Origin: Macrostomum hystrix
Lineage: Eukaryota; Platyhelminthes; Macrostomidae
DNA length: 64,000 bases
Assembly: GCA_950097015.1 (NCBI GenBank)
Contig: CATNEN010000038.1
Coordinates: forward strand, 3,555,501 to 3,619,500
Reading direction: 5' to 3'
Made by a program: the position numbers and the translations under genes. The stretch's first letter is position 1; every line of letters begins with the position of its first letter. Positions 39,636 through 51,325 of the stretch are shown here, piece after piece. The notes beneath the pieces were generated by a model. That model worked only from the letters and a program-made list of their open reading frames with translations, searched no databases and had not been told where the DNA came from.

Positions 39636-40108
39636 AACACGTCTATACTTCCAGTACCAGAACCAGTACCAGAACCAGTACCAGAAAAAAATTATGTTAT
39701 AGCCAACAAAAAATCGACAAGCAACTAATAAAAAGACTTCTAACAGATGAAATACTTATATATCGGTCCGAAAATATCATTATTGAGAATAAAATTGATA
39801 AATATCGACGGACTTGCGCACAACACACAAAAAATGGTTTACTTTCACAAAACGTTTTCTAATATATTTTTTTCATAGAATAAAACAAATTTACTCAACC
39901 AACTGAGTAAACGAATACAAAAAGCGGTTTACTAAATATCGCAACTACTAAAATCACAACTCAAAACTCACCTCATTAAATGTGTTTGTATAATTTATTA
40001 TTTTTATAATCATCGTAAACTTCATCAAAAAAACTAAAAATACAACCTCACTTTTGCGCTTCGCAGGATTATTACTCGTACATCATATACAGCTGAGAGC
40101 AATGATAA
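39636..40108 (+). repeat. left terminal inverted repeat (473 bp)
   Basis: Begins AACACGTCTATACTTCCAGT. Positions 39651-39686 hold three copies of CCAGTACCAGAA just inside the terminus, a candidate transposase-binding cluster. The rest is AT-rich. Confidence 0.92.
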
Positions 40109-43100
40109 GGAAGGAAACATTATCTGTGAACACGGCTGTAAAATTTCAGAGCCCTGACTAGTCGCGTCTCGGAGTTGTAGACCCTCGAGTCCCCCCCACT
40201 CTGATATCTCCCATTTTAAAAGTACTTTTCGTCACCTCACTGAATCTGGTGGTCAAAAGAAGCTGAAAACTCAGATCTGGAAGGAAACATTATCTGTAAA
40301 CACGGCTGTAAAATTTCAGAGCCCTGACTAGTCGCGTCTCGGAGTTGTAGACCCTCGAGTCCCCCCCACTCTGATATCTCCCATCTTAAAAGTACTTTTC
40401 GTCACCTCACTGAATCTGGTGGTCAAAAGAAGCTGAAAACTCAGATCTGGAAGGAAACATTATCTGTGAACACGGCTGTAAAATTTCAGAGCCCTGACTA
40501 GTCGCGTCTCGGAGTTGTAGACCCTCGAGTCCCCCCCACTCTGATATCTCCCATTTTAAAAGTACTTTTCGTCACCTCACTGAATCTGGTGGTCAAAAGA
40601 AGCTGAAAACTCAGATCTGGAAGGAAACAATATCTGTGAACACGGCTGTAAAATTTCAGAGCCCTGACTAGTCGCGTCTCGGAGTTGTAGACCCTCGAGT
40701 CCCCCCCACTCTGATATCTCCCATTTTAAAAGTACTTTTCGTCACCTCACTGAATCTGGTGGTCAAAAGAAGCTGAAAACTCAGATCTGGAAGGAAACAT
40801 TATCTGTGAACACGGCTGTAAAATTTCAGAGCCCTGACTAGTCGCGTCTCGGAGTTGTAGACCCTCGAGTCCCCCCCACTCTGATATCTCCCATTTTAAA
40901 AGTACTTTTCGTCACCTCACTGAATCTGGTGGTCAAAAGAAGCTGAAAACTCAGATCTGGAAGGAAACATTATCTGTGAACACGGCTGTAAAATTTCAGA
41001 GCCCTGACTAGTCGCGTCTCGGAGTTGTAGACCCTCGAGTCCCCCCCACTCTGATATCTCCCATTTTAAAAGTACTTTTCGTCACCTCACTGAATCTGGT
41101 GGTCAGACGAGGCTAAAAACTCAGATCTGGAAGGAAACATTATCTGTAAACACGGCTGTAAAATTTCAGAGCCCTGACTAGTCGCGTCTCGGAGTTGTAG
41201 ACCCTCGAGTCCCCCCCACTCTGATATCTCCCATTTTAAAAGTACTTTTCGTCACCTCACTGAATCTGGTGGTCAGACGAGGCTAAAAACTCAGATCTGG
41301 AAGGAAACATTATCTGTAAACACGGCTGTAAAATTTCAGAGCCCTGACTAGTCGCGTCTCGGAGTTGTAGACCCTCGAGTCCCCCCCACTCTGATATCTC
41401 CCATTTTAAAAGTACTTTTCGTCACCTCACTGAATCTGGTGGTCAAAAGAAGCTAAAAACTCAGATCTGGAAGGAAACATTATCTGTAAACACGGCTGTA
41501 AAATTTCAGAGCCCTGACTAGTCGCGTCTCGGAGTTGTAGACCCTCGAGTCCCCCCCACTCTGATATCTCCCATTTTAAAAGTACTTTTCGTCACCTCAC
41601 TGAATCTGGTGGTCAAAAGAAGCTGAAAACTCAGATCTGGAAGGAAACATTATCTGTGAACACGGCTGTAAAATTTCAGAGCCCTGACTAGTCGCGTCTC
41701 GGAGTTGTAGACCCTCGAGTCCCCCCCACTCTGATATCTCCCATTTTAAAAGTACTTTTCGTCACCTCACTGAATCTGGTGGTCAGACGAGGCTAAAAAC
41801 TCAGATCTGGAAGGAAACATTATCTGTAAACACGGCTGTAAAATTTCAGAGCCCTGACTAGTCGCGTCTCGGAGTTGTAGACCCTCGAGTCCCCCCCACT
41901 CTGATATCTCCCATTTTAAAAGTACTTTTCGTCACCTCACTGAATCTGGTGGTCAAAAGAAGCTGAAAACTCAGATCTGGAAGGAAACATTATCTGTGAA
42001 CACGGCTGTAAAATTTCAGAGCCCTGACTAGTCGCGTCTCGGAGTTGTAGACCCTCGAGTCCCCCCCACTCTGATATCTCCCATCTTAAAAGTACTTTTC
42101 GTCACCTCACTGAATCTGGTGGTCAGACGAGGCTAAAAACTCAAATCTGGAAGGAAACATTATCTGTAAACACGGCTGTAAAATTTCAGAGCCCTGACTA
42201 GTCGCGTCTCGGAGTTGTAGACCCTCGAGTCCCCCCCACTCTGATATCTCCCATTTTAAAAGTACTTTTCGTCACCTCACTGAATCTGGTGGTCAAAAGA
42301 AGCTGAAAACTCAGATCTGGAAGGAAACATTATCTGTGAACACGGCTGTAAAATTTCAGAGCCCTGACTAGTCGCGTCTCGGAGTTGTAGACCCTCGAGT
42401 CCCCCCCACTCTGATATCTCCCATTTTAAAAGTATTTTTCGTCACCTCACTGAATCTGGTGGTCAGACGAGGCTAAAAACTCAGATCTGGAAGGAAACAT
42501 TATCTGTAAACACGGCTGTAAAATTTCAGAGCCCTGACTAGTCGCGTCTCGGAGTTGTAGACCCTCGAGTCCCCCCCACTCTGATATCTCCCATTTTAAA
42601 AGTACTTTTCGTCACCTCACTGAATCTGGTGGTCAGACGAGGCTAAAAACTCAGATCTGGAAGGAAACATTATCTGTAAACACGGCTGTAAAATTTCAGA
42701 GCCCTGACTAGTCGCGTCTCGGAGTTGTAGACCCTCGAGTCCCCCCCACTCTGATATCTCCCATTTTAAAAGTACTTTTCGTCACCTCACTGAATCTGGT
42801 GGTCAAAAGAAGCTAAAAACTCAGATCTGGAAGGAAACATTATCTGTAAACACGGCTGTAAAATTTCAGAGCCCTGACTAGTCGCGTCTCGGAGTTGTAG
42901 ACCCTCGAGTCCCCCCCACTCTGATATCTCCCATTTTAAAAGTACTTTTCGTCACCTCACTGAATCTGGTGGTCAAAAGAAGCTGAAAACTCAGATCTGG
43001 AAGGAAACATTATCTGTGAACACGGCTGTAAAATTTCAGAGCCCTGACTAGTCGCGTCTCGGAGTTGTAGACCCTCGAGTCCCCCCCACTCTGATATCTC

Positions 43101-46100
43101 CCATTTTAAAAGTACTTTTCGTCACCTCACTGAATCTGGTGGTCAGACGAGGCTAAAAACTCAGATCTGGAAGGAAACATTATCTGTAAACACGGCTGTA
43201 AAATTTCAGAGCCCTGACTAGTCGCGTCTCGGAGTTGTAGACCCTCGAGTCCCCCCCACTCTGATATCTCCCATTTTAAAAGTACTTTTCGTCACCTCAC
43301 TGAATCTGGTGGTCAAAAGAAGCTGAAAACTCAGATCTGGAAGGAAACATTATCTGTGAACACGGCTGTAAAATTTCAGAGCCCTGACTAGTCGCGTCTC
43401 GGAGTTGTAGACCCTCGAGTCCCCCCCACTCTGATATCTCCCATCTTAAAAGTACTTTTCGTCACCTCACTGAATCTGGTGGTCAGACGAGGCTAAAAAC
43501 TCAAATCTGGAAGGAAACATTATCTGTAAACACGGCTGTAAAATTTCAGAGCCCTGACTAGTCGCGTCTCGGAGTTGTAGACCCTCGAGTCCCCCCCACT
43601 CTGATATCTCCCATTTTAAAAGTACTTTTCGTCACCTCACTGAATCTGGTGGTCAAAAGAAGCTGAAAACTCAGATCTGGAAGGAAACATTATCTGTGAA
43701 CACGGCTGTAAAATTTCAGAGCCCTGACTAGTCGCGTCTCGGAGTTGTAGACCCTCGAGTCCCCCCCACTCTGATATCTCCCATTTTAAAAGTATTTTTC
43801 GTCACCTCACTGAATCTGGTGGTCAGACGAGGCTAAAAACTCAGATCTGGAAGGAAACATTATCTGTAAACACGGCTGTAAAATTTCAGAGCCCTGACTA
43901 GTCGCGTCTCGGAGTTGTAGACCCTCGAGTCCCCCCCACTCTGATATCTCCCATTTTAAAAGTACTTTTCGTCACCTCACTGAATCTGGTGGTCAGACGA
44001 GGCTAAAAACTCAGATCTGGAAGGAAACATTATCTGTAAACACGGCTGTAAAATTTCAGAGCCCTGACTAGTCGCGTCTCGGAGTTGTAGACCCTCGAGT
44101 CCCCCCCACTCTGATATCTCCCATTTTAAAAGTACTTTTCGTCACCTCACTGAATCTGGTGGTCAAAAGAAGCTGAAAACTCAGATCTGGAAGGAAACAT
44201 TATCTGTGAACACGGCTGTAAAATTTCAGAGCCCTGACTAGTCGCGTCTCGGAGTTGTAGACCCTCGAGTCCCCCCCACTCTGATATCTCCCATTTTAAA
44301 AGTACTTTTCGTCACCTCACTGAATCTGGTGGTCAGACGAGGCTAAAAACTCAGATCTGGAAGGAAACATTATCTGTGAACACGGCTGTAAAATTTCAGA
44401 GCCCTGACTATTCGCGTCTCGGAGTTGTAGACCCTCGAGTCCCCCCCACTCTGATATCTCCCATTTTAAAAGTACTTTTCGTCACCTCACTGAATCTGGT
44501 GGTCAAAAGAAGCTGAAAACTCAGATCTGGAAGGAAACATTATCTGTGAACACGGCTGTAAAATTTCAGAGCCCTGACTAGTCGCGTCTCGGAGTTGTAG
44601 ACCCTCGAGTCCCCCCCACTCTGATATCTCCCATTTTAAAAGTACTTTTCGTCACCTCACTGAATCTGGTGGTCAGACGAGGCTAAAAACTCAGATCTGG
44701 AAGGAAACATTATCTGTGAACACGGCTGTAAAATTTCAGAGCCCTGACTATTCGCGTCTCGGAGTTGTAGACCCTCGAGTCCCCCCCACTCTGATATCTC
44801 CCATTTTAAAAGTACTTTTCGTCACCTCACTGAATCTGGTGGTCAAAAGAAGCTGAAAACTCAGATCTGGAAGGAAACATTATCTGTAAACACGGCTGTA
44901 AAATTTCAGAGCCCTGACTAGTCGCGTCTCGGAGTTGTAGACCCTCGAGTCCCCCCCACTCTGATATCTCCCATCTTAAAAGTACTTTTCGTCACCTCAC
45001 TGAATCTGGTGGTCAAAAGAAGCTGAAAACTCAGATCTGGAAGGAAACATTATCTGTGAACACGGCTGTAAAATTTCAGAGCCCTGACTAGTCGCGTCTC
45101 GGAGTTGTAGACCCTCGAGTCCCCCCCACTCTGATATCTCCCATTTTAAAAGTACTTTTCGTCACCTCACTGAATCTGGTGGTCAAAAGAAGCTGAAAAC
45201 TCAGATCTGGAAGGAAACAATATCTGTGAACACGGCTGTAAAATTTCAGAGCCCTGACTAGTCGCGTCTCGGAGTTGTAGACCCTCGAGTCCCCCCCACT
45301 CTGATATCTCCCATTTTAAAAGTACTTTTCGTCACCTCACTGAATCTGGTGGTCAAAAGAAGCTGAAAACTCAGATCTGGAAGGAAACATTATCTGTGAA
45401 CACGGCTGTAAAATTTCAGAGCCCTGACTAGTCGCGTCTCGGAGTTGTAGACCCTCGAGTCCCCCCCACTCTGATATCTCCCATTTTAAAAGTACTTTTC
45501 GTCACCTCACTGAATCTGGTGGTCAAAAGAAGCTGAAAACTCAGATCTGGAAGGAAACATTATCTGTGAACACGGCTGTAAAATTTCAGAGCCCTGACTA
45601 GTCGCGTCTCGGAGTTGTAGACCCTCGAGTCCCCCCACTCTGATATCTCCCATTTTAAAAGTACTTTTCGTCACCTCACTGAATCTGGTGGTCAAAAGAA
45701 GCTGAAAACTCAGATCTGGAAGGAAACATTATCTGTGAACACGGCTGTAAAATTTCAGAGCCCTGACTATGCGCGTCTCGGAGTTGTAGACCCTCGAGTC
45801 CCCCCCACTCTGATATCTCCCATTTTAAAAGTACTTTTCGTCACCTCACTGAATCTGGTGGTCAGACGAGGCTAAAAACTCAGATCTGGAAGGAAACATT
45901 ATCTGTAAACACGGCTGTAAAATTTCAGAGCCCTGACTAGTCGCGTCTCGGAGTTGTAGACCCTCGAGTCCCCCCCACTCTGATATCTCCCATTTTAAAA
46001 GTACTTTTCGTCACCTCACTGAATCTGGTGGTCAAAAGAAGCTGAAAACTCAGATCTGGAAGGAAACATTATCTGTGAACACGGCTGTAAAATTTCAGAG

Positions 46101-46171
46101 CCCTGACTAGTCGCGTCTCGGAGTTGTAGACCCTCGAGTCCCCCCCACTCTGATATTTCCCATTTTAAAAG
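40109..46171 (+). repeat. left 170-bp subterminal array, about 36 copies
   Basis: Units contain GGAAGGAAACATTATCTGTG, TCGCGTCTCGGAGTTGTAGA and TCACCTCACTGAATCTGGTG. Two main variants alternate (GGTCAAAAGAAGCTGAAAAC and GGTCAGACGAGGCTAAAAAC). Rare variants recur exactly 1,360 bp (eight units) apart, marking a block duplication. Short minus-strand frames at its right edge are repeat shadows. Confidence 0.95.
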
Positions 46172-46794
46172 TGGGCACAACACAACACCCTCACTCTGAG
46201 ATGCCTGCGTATTTTTAGCGTTGAGTTGCGTAACATGTAGGGATGTAATGCGCAATTGGTAATACAGGGTAATATTTTTGCCTTGTCGTGCACATGGGTC
46301 TCAATTTTCGCATGTTGGATCTGATTTTTGCTATTTGTTTTTTTATTATTTGAAGTACTAATGCCCTCTTATGTTTGTCGGCTTTTGAGGCTTTAGCGTT
46401 TGAAGTTGAGTGTTGAGATTTCAAGCCTCGTGTTTTATAGTCTTCGCATTATTAAAAGCCTTCGTATTTTATAGTGACGATTGCGTATCCTCTATTGCAT
46501 TTAGTTCTTAGTGCTTTGTCCTTACGTTTTATCGCTAATGCCTGACAAAATAAGTGTTCTGGGGTGTGTACCGTGCTCTGTTTTACACTAGTAGCTGGAA
46601 TATCCAATCAGCTGCTTTATCTGCTTCTTGCTTGCTATCTCATATCCCTATCCGAACAACCCATGCATAAATTTTCGAGTATAAAGCCTTGAGGAAAGCA
46701 GATTTCAATCGTCTGCTAGTATATTCATATATTTTTAACCATGATTTTCAGTCTTCGCATCATCGCTTTACTTTCAATTTTCTTTATTTGCTAA
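46172..46794. promoter_or_regulatory. presumed 5' leader/promoter region of the transposon core
   Basis: 623 bp of unique sequence between the left array and the first open frame. By position it should drive the plus-strand genes. I see no certain TATA box or start site, so the regulatory role is inference. A short ATG at 46741 is closed by TAA at 46792-46794 in the frame of the next ORF. Confidence 0.35.
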
Positions 46795-48540
46795 GCAACC
46801 CACAATCGACGCATTTCTTTTTTTGAACTGTCGCCTGAATATTTTGAAGACTATAGTGATGAGTGCCTTGGCAAATCATTTCGCTGTCCCTATGGTGCTT
46901 GCGGGCAAATTCTGAGCAAGCTTTCAGCAAAGAACACTATTGAAAACCGTCGAGTTGTCTGGCTTTATTATCAGCGTAAAATTGTCGGTAAGTCAAAATC
47001 TTCTGTTTCGAAAAGAAAGAAAACTGCTAATCATAAATCTGCTGTGGTAAGATCCACTCGAGTTGCTGTTGCTGCTTCTGTTGTGCCTGGCCGTGGTGCT
47101 GTTGCTGCTTCTGTTGTGCCTGCTCGTCGTGCTGTTGCTGCTTCTGTTGTGCCTGCCCGGGGTGCTGTTGCTGCTTCTGTTGTGCCTGCTCGTCGTGCTG
47201 TTGCTGCTTCTGTTGTGCCTGCCCGGGGTGCTGTTGCTGCTTCTGTTGTGCCTGCTCGTCGTGCTGTTGCTGCTTCTGTTGTGCCTGCCCGGGGTGCTGT
47301 TGCTGCTTCTGTTGTGCCTGCCCGTGGTGCTGTTGCTGCTTCTGTTGTGCCTGCCCGTGGTGCTGTTGCTGCTTCTGTTTTGCCTGCTCGTCGTGCTGTT
47401 GCTGCTTCTGTTGTGCCTGCCCGGGGTGCTGTTGCTGCTTCTGTTGTGCCTGCTCGTCGTGCTGTTGCTGCTTCTGTTGTGCCTGCCCGGGGTGCTGTTG
47501 CTGCCTCTGTTGTGCCTGCTCGTCGTGCTGTTGCTGCTTCTGTTGTGCCTGCCCGGGGTGCTGTTGCTGCTTCTGTTGTGCCTGCCCGTGGTGCTGTTGC
47601 TGCTTCTGTTGTGCCTGCCCGTGGTGCTGTTGCTGCTTCTGTTGTGCCTGCCCGTGGTGCTGTTGCTGCTTCTGTTGTGCCTGCCCGTTGTGCTGTTGCT
47701 GCTTCTGTTGTGCCTGCCCGTGGTGCTGTTGCTGCTTCTGTTGTGCCTGCCCGTCGTGCTGTTGCTGCTTATGTGGGGCCTGCTCATGGAAGTAATGACG
47801 CTTGTGGTGATGATATGAGTGATTCTAGGAGTGGTGATGCTGGGAGTGATGATGCTGGGAGTGAGGATGCTGGGAGTGATGATGGTTGGAGTGATGATGC
47901 TGGGAGTGATGATGGTTGGAGTGATGATGCTGGGAGTGAGGATGCTGGGAGTGATGATGCTGGGAGTGAGGATGCTGGGAGTGATGATGCTGGGAGTGAG
48001 GATGCTGGGAGTGATGATGGTTGGAGTGATGATGCTGGGAGTGATGATTCAGAAGTAAGGGACTGTACTAATGCTGAAGTTGCTGTTGATTTCGAGAGTG
48101 GTGCAAGCGGATCAATAACTAATTTAGTTTTTCATTTTCGAATAGCTTGGAGCCAGTGGAAAAATAACTTTTTTATCAGGCGGGGAGAAAAAATGCATTC
48201 GATATGTCAGAGAACCGCTTTTTGGTGGCTAAACTGCATTCGTGAAAATTATCGACAATATTGCTCTTCGAATGTGGAAGCAAGTAACTGTGTTCTTAAA
48301 TTTAAGAATCGATATCTGAACTTTCCAAATCTCAGAGCACAAAAGCCAAAATATTTCGTAAAACAGGTCGCATTATGCCAGCATCCCGCATGCAAAATAG
48401 TACACGATTTTAGAATTATAGATTTTCCAACTGAAAATGAGCCTGTGGTGGTAGTTGTTAATTCTAAAGGTGAGAAGAATCATAATCATCCAACGATGTC
48501 TAGAATGACGCCATTAGAATCAGAAAGGATAGCAAATTGA
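46795..48540 (+). CDS. transposon ORF A: zinc-finger (FLYWCH/WRKY-GCM1-like) protein
   Basis: Open for 581 codons in one frame. The N-terminal 60 codons include ECLGKSFRCPYGACGQIL (Cys-rich). Then come about 22 copies of an 11-residue Ala/Val repeat (AVAASVVPARG) and about 15 copies of a 5-residue acidic repeat (SDDAG/SEDAG). The C-terminal 130 residues look like a real domain: CQHPACK...HNH, spaced C-x4-C...H-x-H, the DNA-binding type found in front of MULE transposases. No ATG opens the frame; the first in-frame Met is at 47815. A phase-matched donor (GTAAGT after 46987) and acceptor (TTCAG, 48052) could remove both repeats as an intron. The stop overlaps the open frame of ORF B. Confidence 0.6.
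   Translation, partial: ATHNRRISFFELSPEYFEDYSDECLGKSFRCPYGACGQILSKLSAKNTIENRRVVWLYYQRKIVGKSKSSVSKRKKTANHKSAVVRSTRVAVAASVVPGRGAVAASVVPARRAVAASVVPARGAVAASVVPARRAVAASVVPARGAVAASVVPARRAVAASVVPARGAVAASVVPARGAVAASVVPARGAVAASVLPARRAVAASVVPARGAVAASVVPARRAVAASVVPARGAVAASVVPARRAVAASVVPARGAVAASVVPARGAVAASVVPARGAVAASVVPARGAVAASVVPARCAVAASVVPARGAVAASVVPARRAVAAYVGPAHGSNDACGDDMSDSRSGDAGSDDAGSEDAGSDDGWSDDAGSDDGWSDDAGSEDAGSDDAGSEDAGSDDAGSEDAGSDDGWSDDAGSDDSEVRDCTNAEVAVDFESGASGSITNLVFHFRIAWSQWKNNFFIRRGEKMHSICQRTAFWWLNCIRENYRQYCSSNVEASNCVLKFKNRYLNFPNLRAQKPKYFVKQVALCQHPACKIVHDFRIIDFPTENEPVVVVVNSKGEKNHNHPTMSRMTPLESERIAN
47061..47789. repeat. 33-bp coding or intronic minisatellite
   Basis: About 22 units of GCTGTTGCTGCTTCTGTTGT plus CCTGCCCGGG/CTCGTCG variants. 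Gly- and Arg-coding variants alternate, suggesting a 66-bp dimer. Open in several frames. Confidence 0.92.
47819..48052. repeat. 15-bp minisatellite (GATGCTGGGAGTGAT type)
   Basis: About 15 units. In the ORF A frame it encodes an Asp/Ser/Gly-rich acidic tract. Confidence 0.9.
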
Positions 48541-48583
48541 AACTGAAGCACCAACTGATGTACATGATAGACTACTCTCGGAA

Positions 48584-50866
48584 ATGACAGATAAAGAGAT
48601 AAAGGAAAATGACTTTTCTCGATCAAAAAATTTGGATGCCATTCGGCGGGTAAACGCGAAGCGGTTGGTTGCCGCAGAAGAACGGCTGCATAAAAATGTT
48701 GAAGTCGAAATTGCTGCTTTGCAACGAATACTGAGCGAAACAGACACAGAGAGTAAGAGTATACGCGGATACATTCAAGCTGTGTCTCGCCATCCATTTC
48801 ATGTACATCTGTACCTCGAAAGACAGCTTAGACTTGTTACAAGTAGGCCGCAGTGTGTTTTACATCTAGATGCCACTGGAAGCATTTTCAAGAGAATGAA
48901 TTTCGCAGGTAGCCAAATATTTCTTTACTCGCTGACAATGCCCTCCGATAACGGTCAGACGCGTGGTGTGCCTGTGGCCGAAATGATAACAAGTGAGCAT
49001 AGGACCAAATCAATCCAACACTTTTTGTTTTCTGTCCGCGCAGATTTGGGCACACTAGCAAGCAGTACTATTATGTCGCATGACTATTTACCCGCTGTCA
49101 TCGTCACGGACTTCTCTTGGGCTATGTTACACTCGGTATGCCAGTCATTTGGCACCAGCTTAGAGCAATACCTTATTGATACGCATTGTGCGTTACGCAT
49201 GGGGAAACAAATCAAGTACACGATTCCATTCATTTGCACAAATCACGTAATCCGTGCGTTCATTAATGGCATACAACTAAAGTCTAAAACTGCGGAAGGT
49301 AAAGCTATGCGGGAATTATTTATTAGCGCATTTGTCTTTTTATTACATCAGGAGACTTTTGAAGCGTTTGAAACTACCTTGAGTCTCACTGTAGATACAT
49401 TTTTAGGGCAGCGAGATCCGAAAGAATTAAGATCAGCGATTAACAATTGGGAAACTGAGCCCGTGGACGAAGAATATTCGCTCTACAACGACGATGAAAT
49501 AAATAACGATAAGGAAGAGCAGGCCGAAAGTTCTCGATTTGCTTCTCTGCGCGAAGGCTCTCCGTACATTTTTCTTTTCAAGTCCCGACAGGCAAGTATT
49601 GATGCAACCGACGAGCCAGCCGGGCCATTTAAAAGCTATTACTCACCAAAACTGCTGGTTTACTTGCTGAAGCACTGGTGTAGTTTAGCTCCATTGTTCT
49701 GCCATTTCATCGGGAGTATCAAGAGCTTCAGAAAGAATAAAAGTTGGTTTTCAAACTCTTACGTAGAATCGTACTTTTCAGACGTTAAATCTCGAAAAAC
49801 AAGGTTCGGCAAGGCTTCCAGGGTGAACGTGTCGAGTTTTATTTGCGGACGGTTAAAATATTTAAAAACAAGATTAACAGCTTTCGACATAATCAACAAA
49901 GTAGGGAAAGCAACGTTATCTGGAAGGAAGAGAAAGCACGAAGATATTTCCTTTTCTCGCGAGGAGTGGCGAAGGGCCGAGCGGGTTAGTCGTTCAAAGT
50001 ACAAGCGACAGAGAACAGAATCAGCGACAAAGAATAGAAAGCAGCAAGGCACAGCAGAACGGGAACAGGTGTGGTGCACCCGCGCTGGAGACTTCCTAAC
50101 TGAGTTTGATAGAGAATCATTGGAACCCGGAAAGTGGCTTTCTGTCGGAATAGTAAATTCATTCATACATCTACTTTGCGTATGCAACCCAAGCAGCAAA
50201 GCGGGCCACCTACCATCCAGCTTCTTTAGCTGCATTCGCAAAGGAGATTCGAGCGCTGCGATTGACATGCTAAGAGCGACAGTTTCAAACAAATGCACCC
50301 GTTTAATCTGTCCGATTCTTCAGAACGACCACTTCTACTTAGTCTATATTGACACAACACGCAAAGAACTAGCTGTCCTAGACACAAAACCTATCTCAGA
50401 TAAGTCGATACCAAAACATTTTATAAAACTATGGCAAAACCTAATCAAAAGCACCACCAGTATTCGCGAAGACATGCCAGAAATTTTAGGTACGTATAAA
50501 AATAAATCAATGTTGAGATCATTGCAGTTTGATGGTCATAGCTGTGGTGTATTTGTCTGTCTGTACGCGAAAGTTCTAGTAACATCCGTTGATACCGAGT
50601 TCCGAGCTTTGTGCTTTCCAACAACGGAGGGATTTCTTAACAGAGCTCGAATCTGCATCTGGAAAGACTTGGAAAGAGAAAATGAAGAATCCACCAACTC
50701 GTGCGTTCGCTGTCATGAAGCTGAACCCAGTGCGACTGGAACTTGGCTGCAATGTGATCTTTGTGATTCATGGCTGCACCATGAGTGTGCATCGAAAGAT
50801 ATGCACCAGCGCCACGCGTCCAACGGCTACGTCTGCTGCTGTGCCGAGTACGCAGCAACGCGATAG
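48584..50866 (+). CDS. transposon ORF B: MULE/NOF-like transposase with Ulp1-type protease and PHD finger (760 aa)
   Basis: The DDE-type core is visible: D96 in LHLDATG, D176 in VIVTDFS and E395 in YVESYF, spaced as in MULE transposases. Then comes a basic, Arg/Lys-rich linker (about 400-490) and a C48/Ulp1-like cysteine peptidase domain: H583 (NDHFYLVYID), D600 (AVLDTK), Q648 and C654 (LQFDGHSCGVFVC), the family's His-Asp-Gln-Cys set. Residues 707-753 form a PHD finger (CVRC, LQCDLCDSWLHHEC, CCC). All catalytic residues are present and the frame is unbroken, so it may be active. The ATG at 48584 is the first in frame; the frame is open 15 codons further upstream and overlaps the end of ORF A. 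Family placement is by motif, not by search. Confidence 0.8.
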   Translation: MTDKEIKENDFSRSKNLDAIRRVNAKRLVAAEERLHKNVEVEIAALQRILSETDTESKSIRGYIQAVSRHPFHVHLYLERQLRLVTSRPQCVLHLDATGSIFKRMNFAGSQIFLYSLTMPSDNGQTRGVPVAEMITSEHRTKSIQHFLFSVRADLGTLASSTIMSHDYLPAVIVTDFSWAMLHSVCQSFGTSLEQYLIDTHCALRMGKQIKYTIPFICTNHVIRAFINGIQLKSKTAEGKAMRELFISAFVFLLHQETFEAFETTLSLTVDTFLGQRDPKELRSAINNWETEPVDEEYSLYNDDEINNDKEEQAESSRFASLREGSPYIFLFKSRQASIDATDEPAGPFKSYYSPKLLVYLLKHWCSLAPLFCHFIGSIKSFRKNKSWFSNSYVESYFSDVKSRKTRFGKASRVNVSSFICGRLKYLKTRLTAFDIINKVGKATLSGRKRKHEDISFSREEWRRAERVSRSKYKRQRTESATKNRKQQGTAEREQVWCTRAGDFLTEFDRESLEPGKWLSVGIVNSFIHLLCVCNPSSKAGHLPSSFFSCIRKGDSSAAIDMLRATVSNKCTRLICPILQNDHFYLVYIDTTRKELAVLDTKPISDKSIPKHFIKLWQNLIKSTTSIREDMPEILGTYKNKSMLRSLQFDGHSCGVFVCLYAKVLVTSVDTEFRALCFPTTEGFLNRARICIWKDLERENEESTNSCVRCHEAEPSATGTWLQCDLCDSWLHHECASKDMHQRHASNGYVCCCAEYAATR

Positions 50867-50937
50867 CTGGATGGATGCACCAAGAAGTGCAGCGAAAAAA
50901 TGTACTCACACTAATTACTAAAAGCTACTTGCTTAAA

Positions 50938-50943
50938 AATAAA
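50938..50943 (+). terminator. possible poly(A) signal of the transposase gene
   Basis: AATAAA 72 nt after the stop codon of ORF B. Further AT-rich sequence follows. Confidence 0.5.
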
Positions 50944-51325
50944 ATGTCAATTCTGTAGTTTTTGTTATAACAACAAGTCAATTCTGTAAACAATTATGGC
51001 ACCGCTTTGCAATGTAAAACTGTGAATAATCTAAGCTGCAAAATATTATAAGACATATGTAAAATAGTGGCCTTTGTGTGACACAGAAACACTAATACGA
51101 ACAAAAACCTTAAAAAATAAACAAAAATCTTCTAACACCGAACTTAAAATATATTAAAGACTTTGTGAAAAACTCTGCCTTAGCCAGTCCCAAGCCTGGT
51201 TTCAAAAAGAGGAGGGCTCACGAAAAATATACCAAAAGCAAATCTTAAATTATATTCAGTAAAATCAAACAAAAAAACTACAAAAAATACAGACTACAAA
51301 AACAATAGCTCCTTCGAAACCTCAT
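50944..51325. other. 3' end of the transposon core
   Basis: 382 bp of AT-rich sequence between the transposase and the right array. No gene. Confidence 0.6.

Noticed and set aside
47063-47818. Leu/Val-rich 251-codon frame and the minus-strand Ser/Asn-rich frame over the 33-bp array
   Set aside because: Alternate frames of the same minisatellite; neither continues into a recognisable domain.
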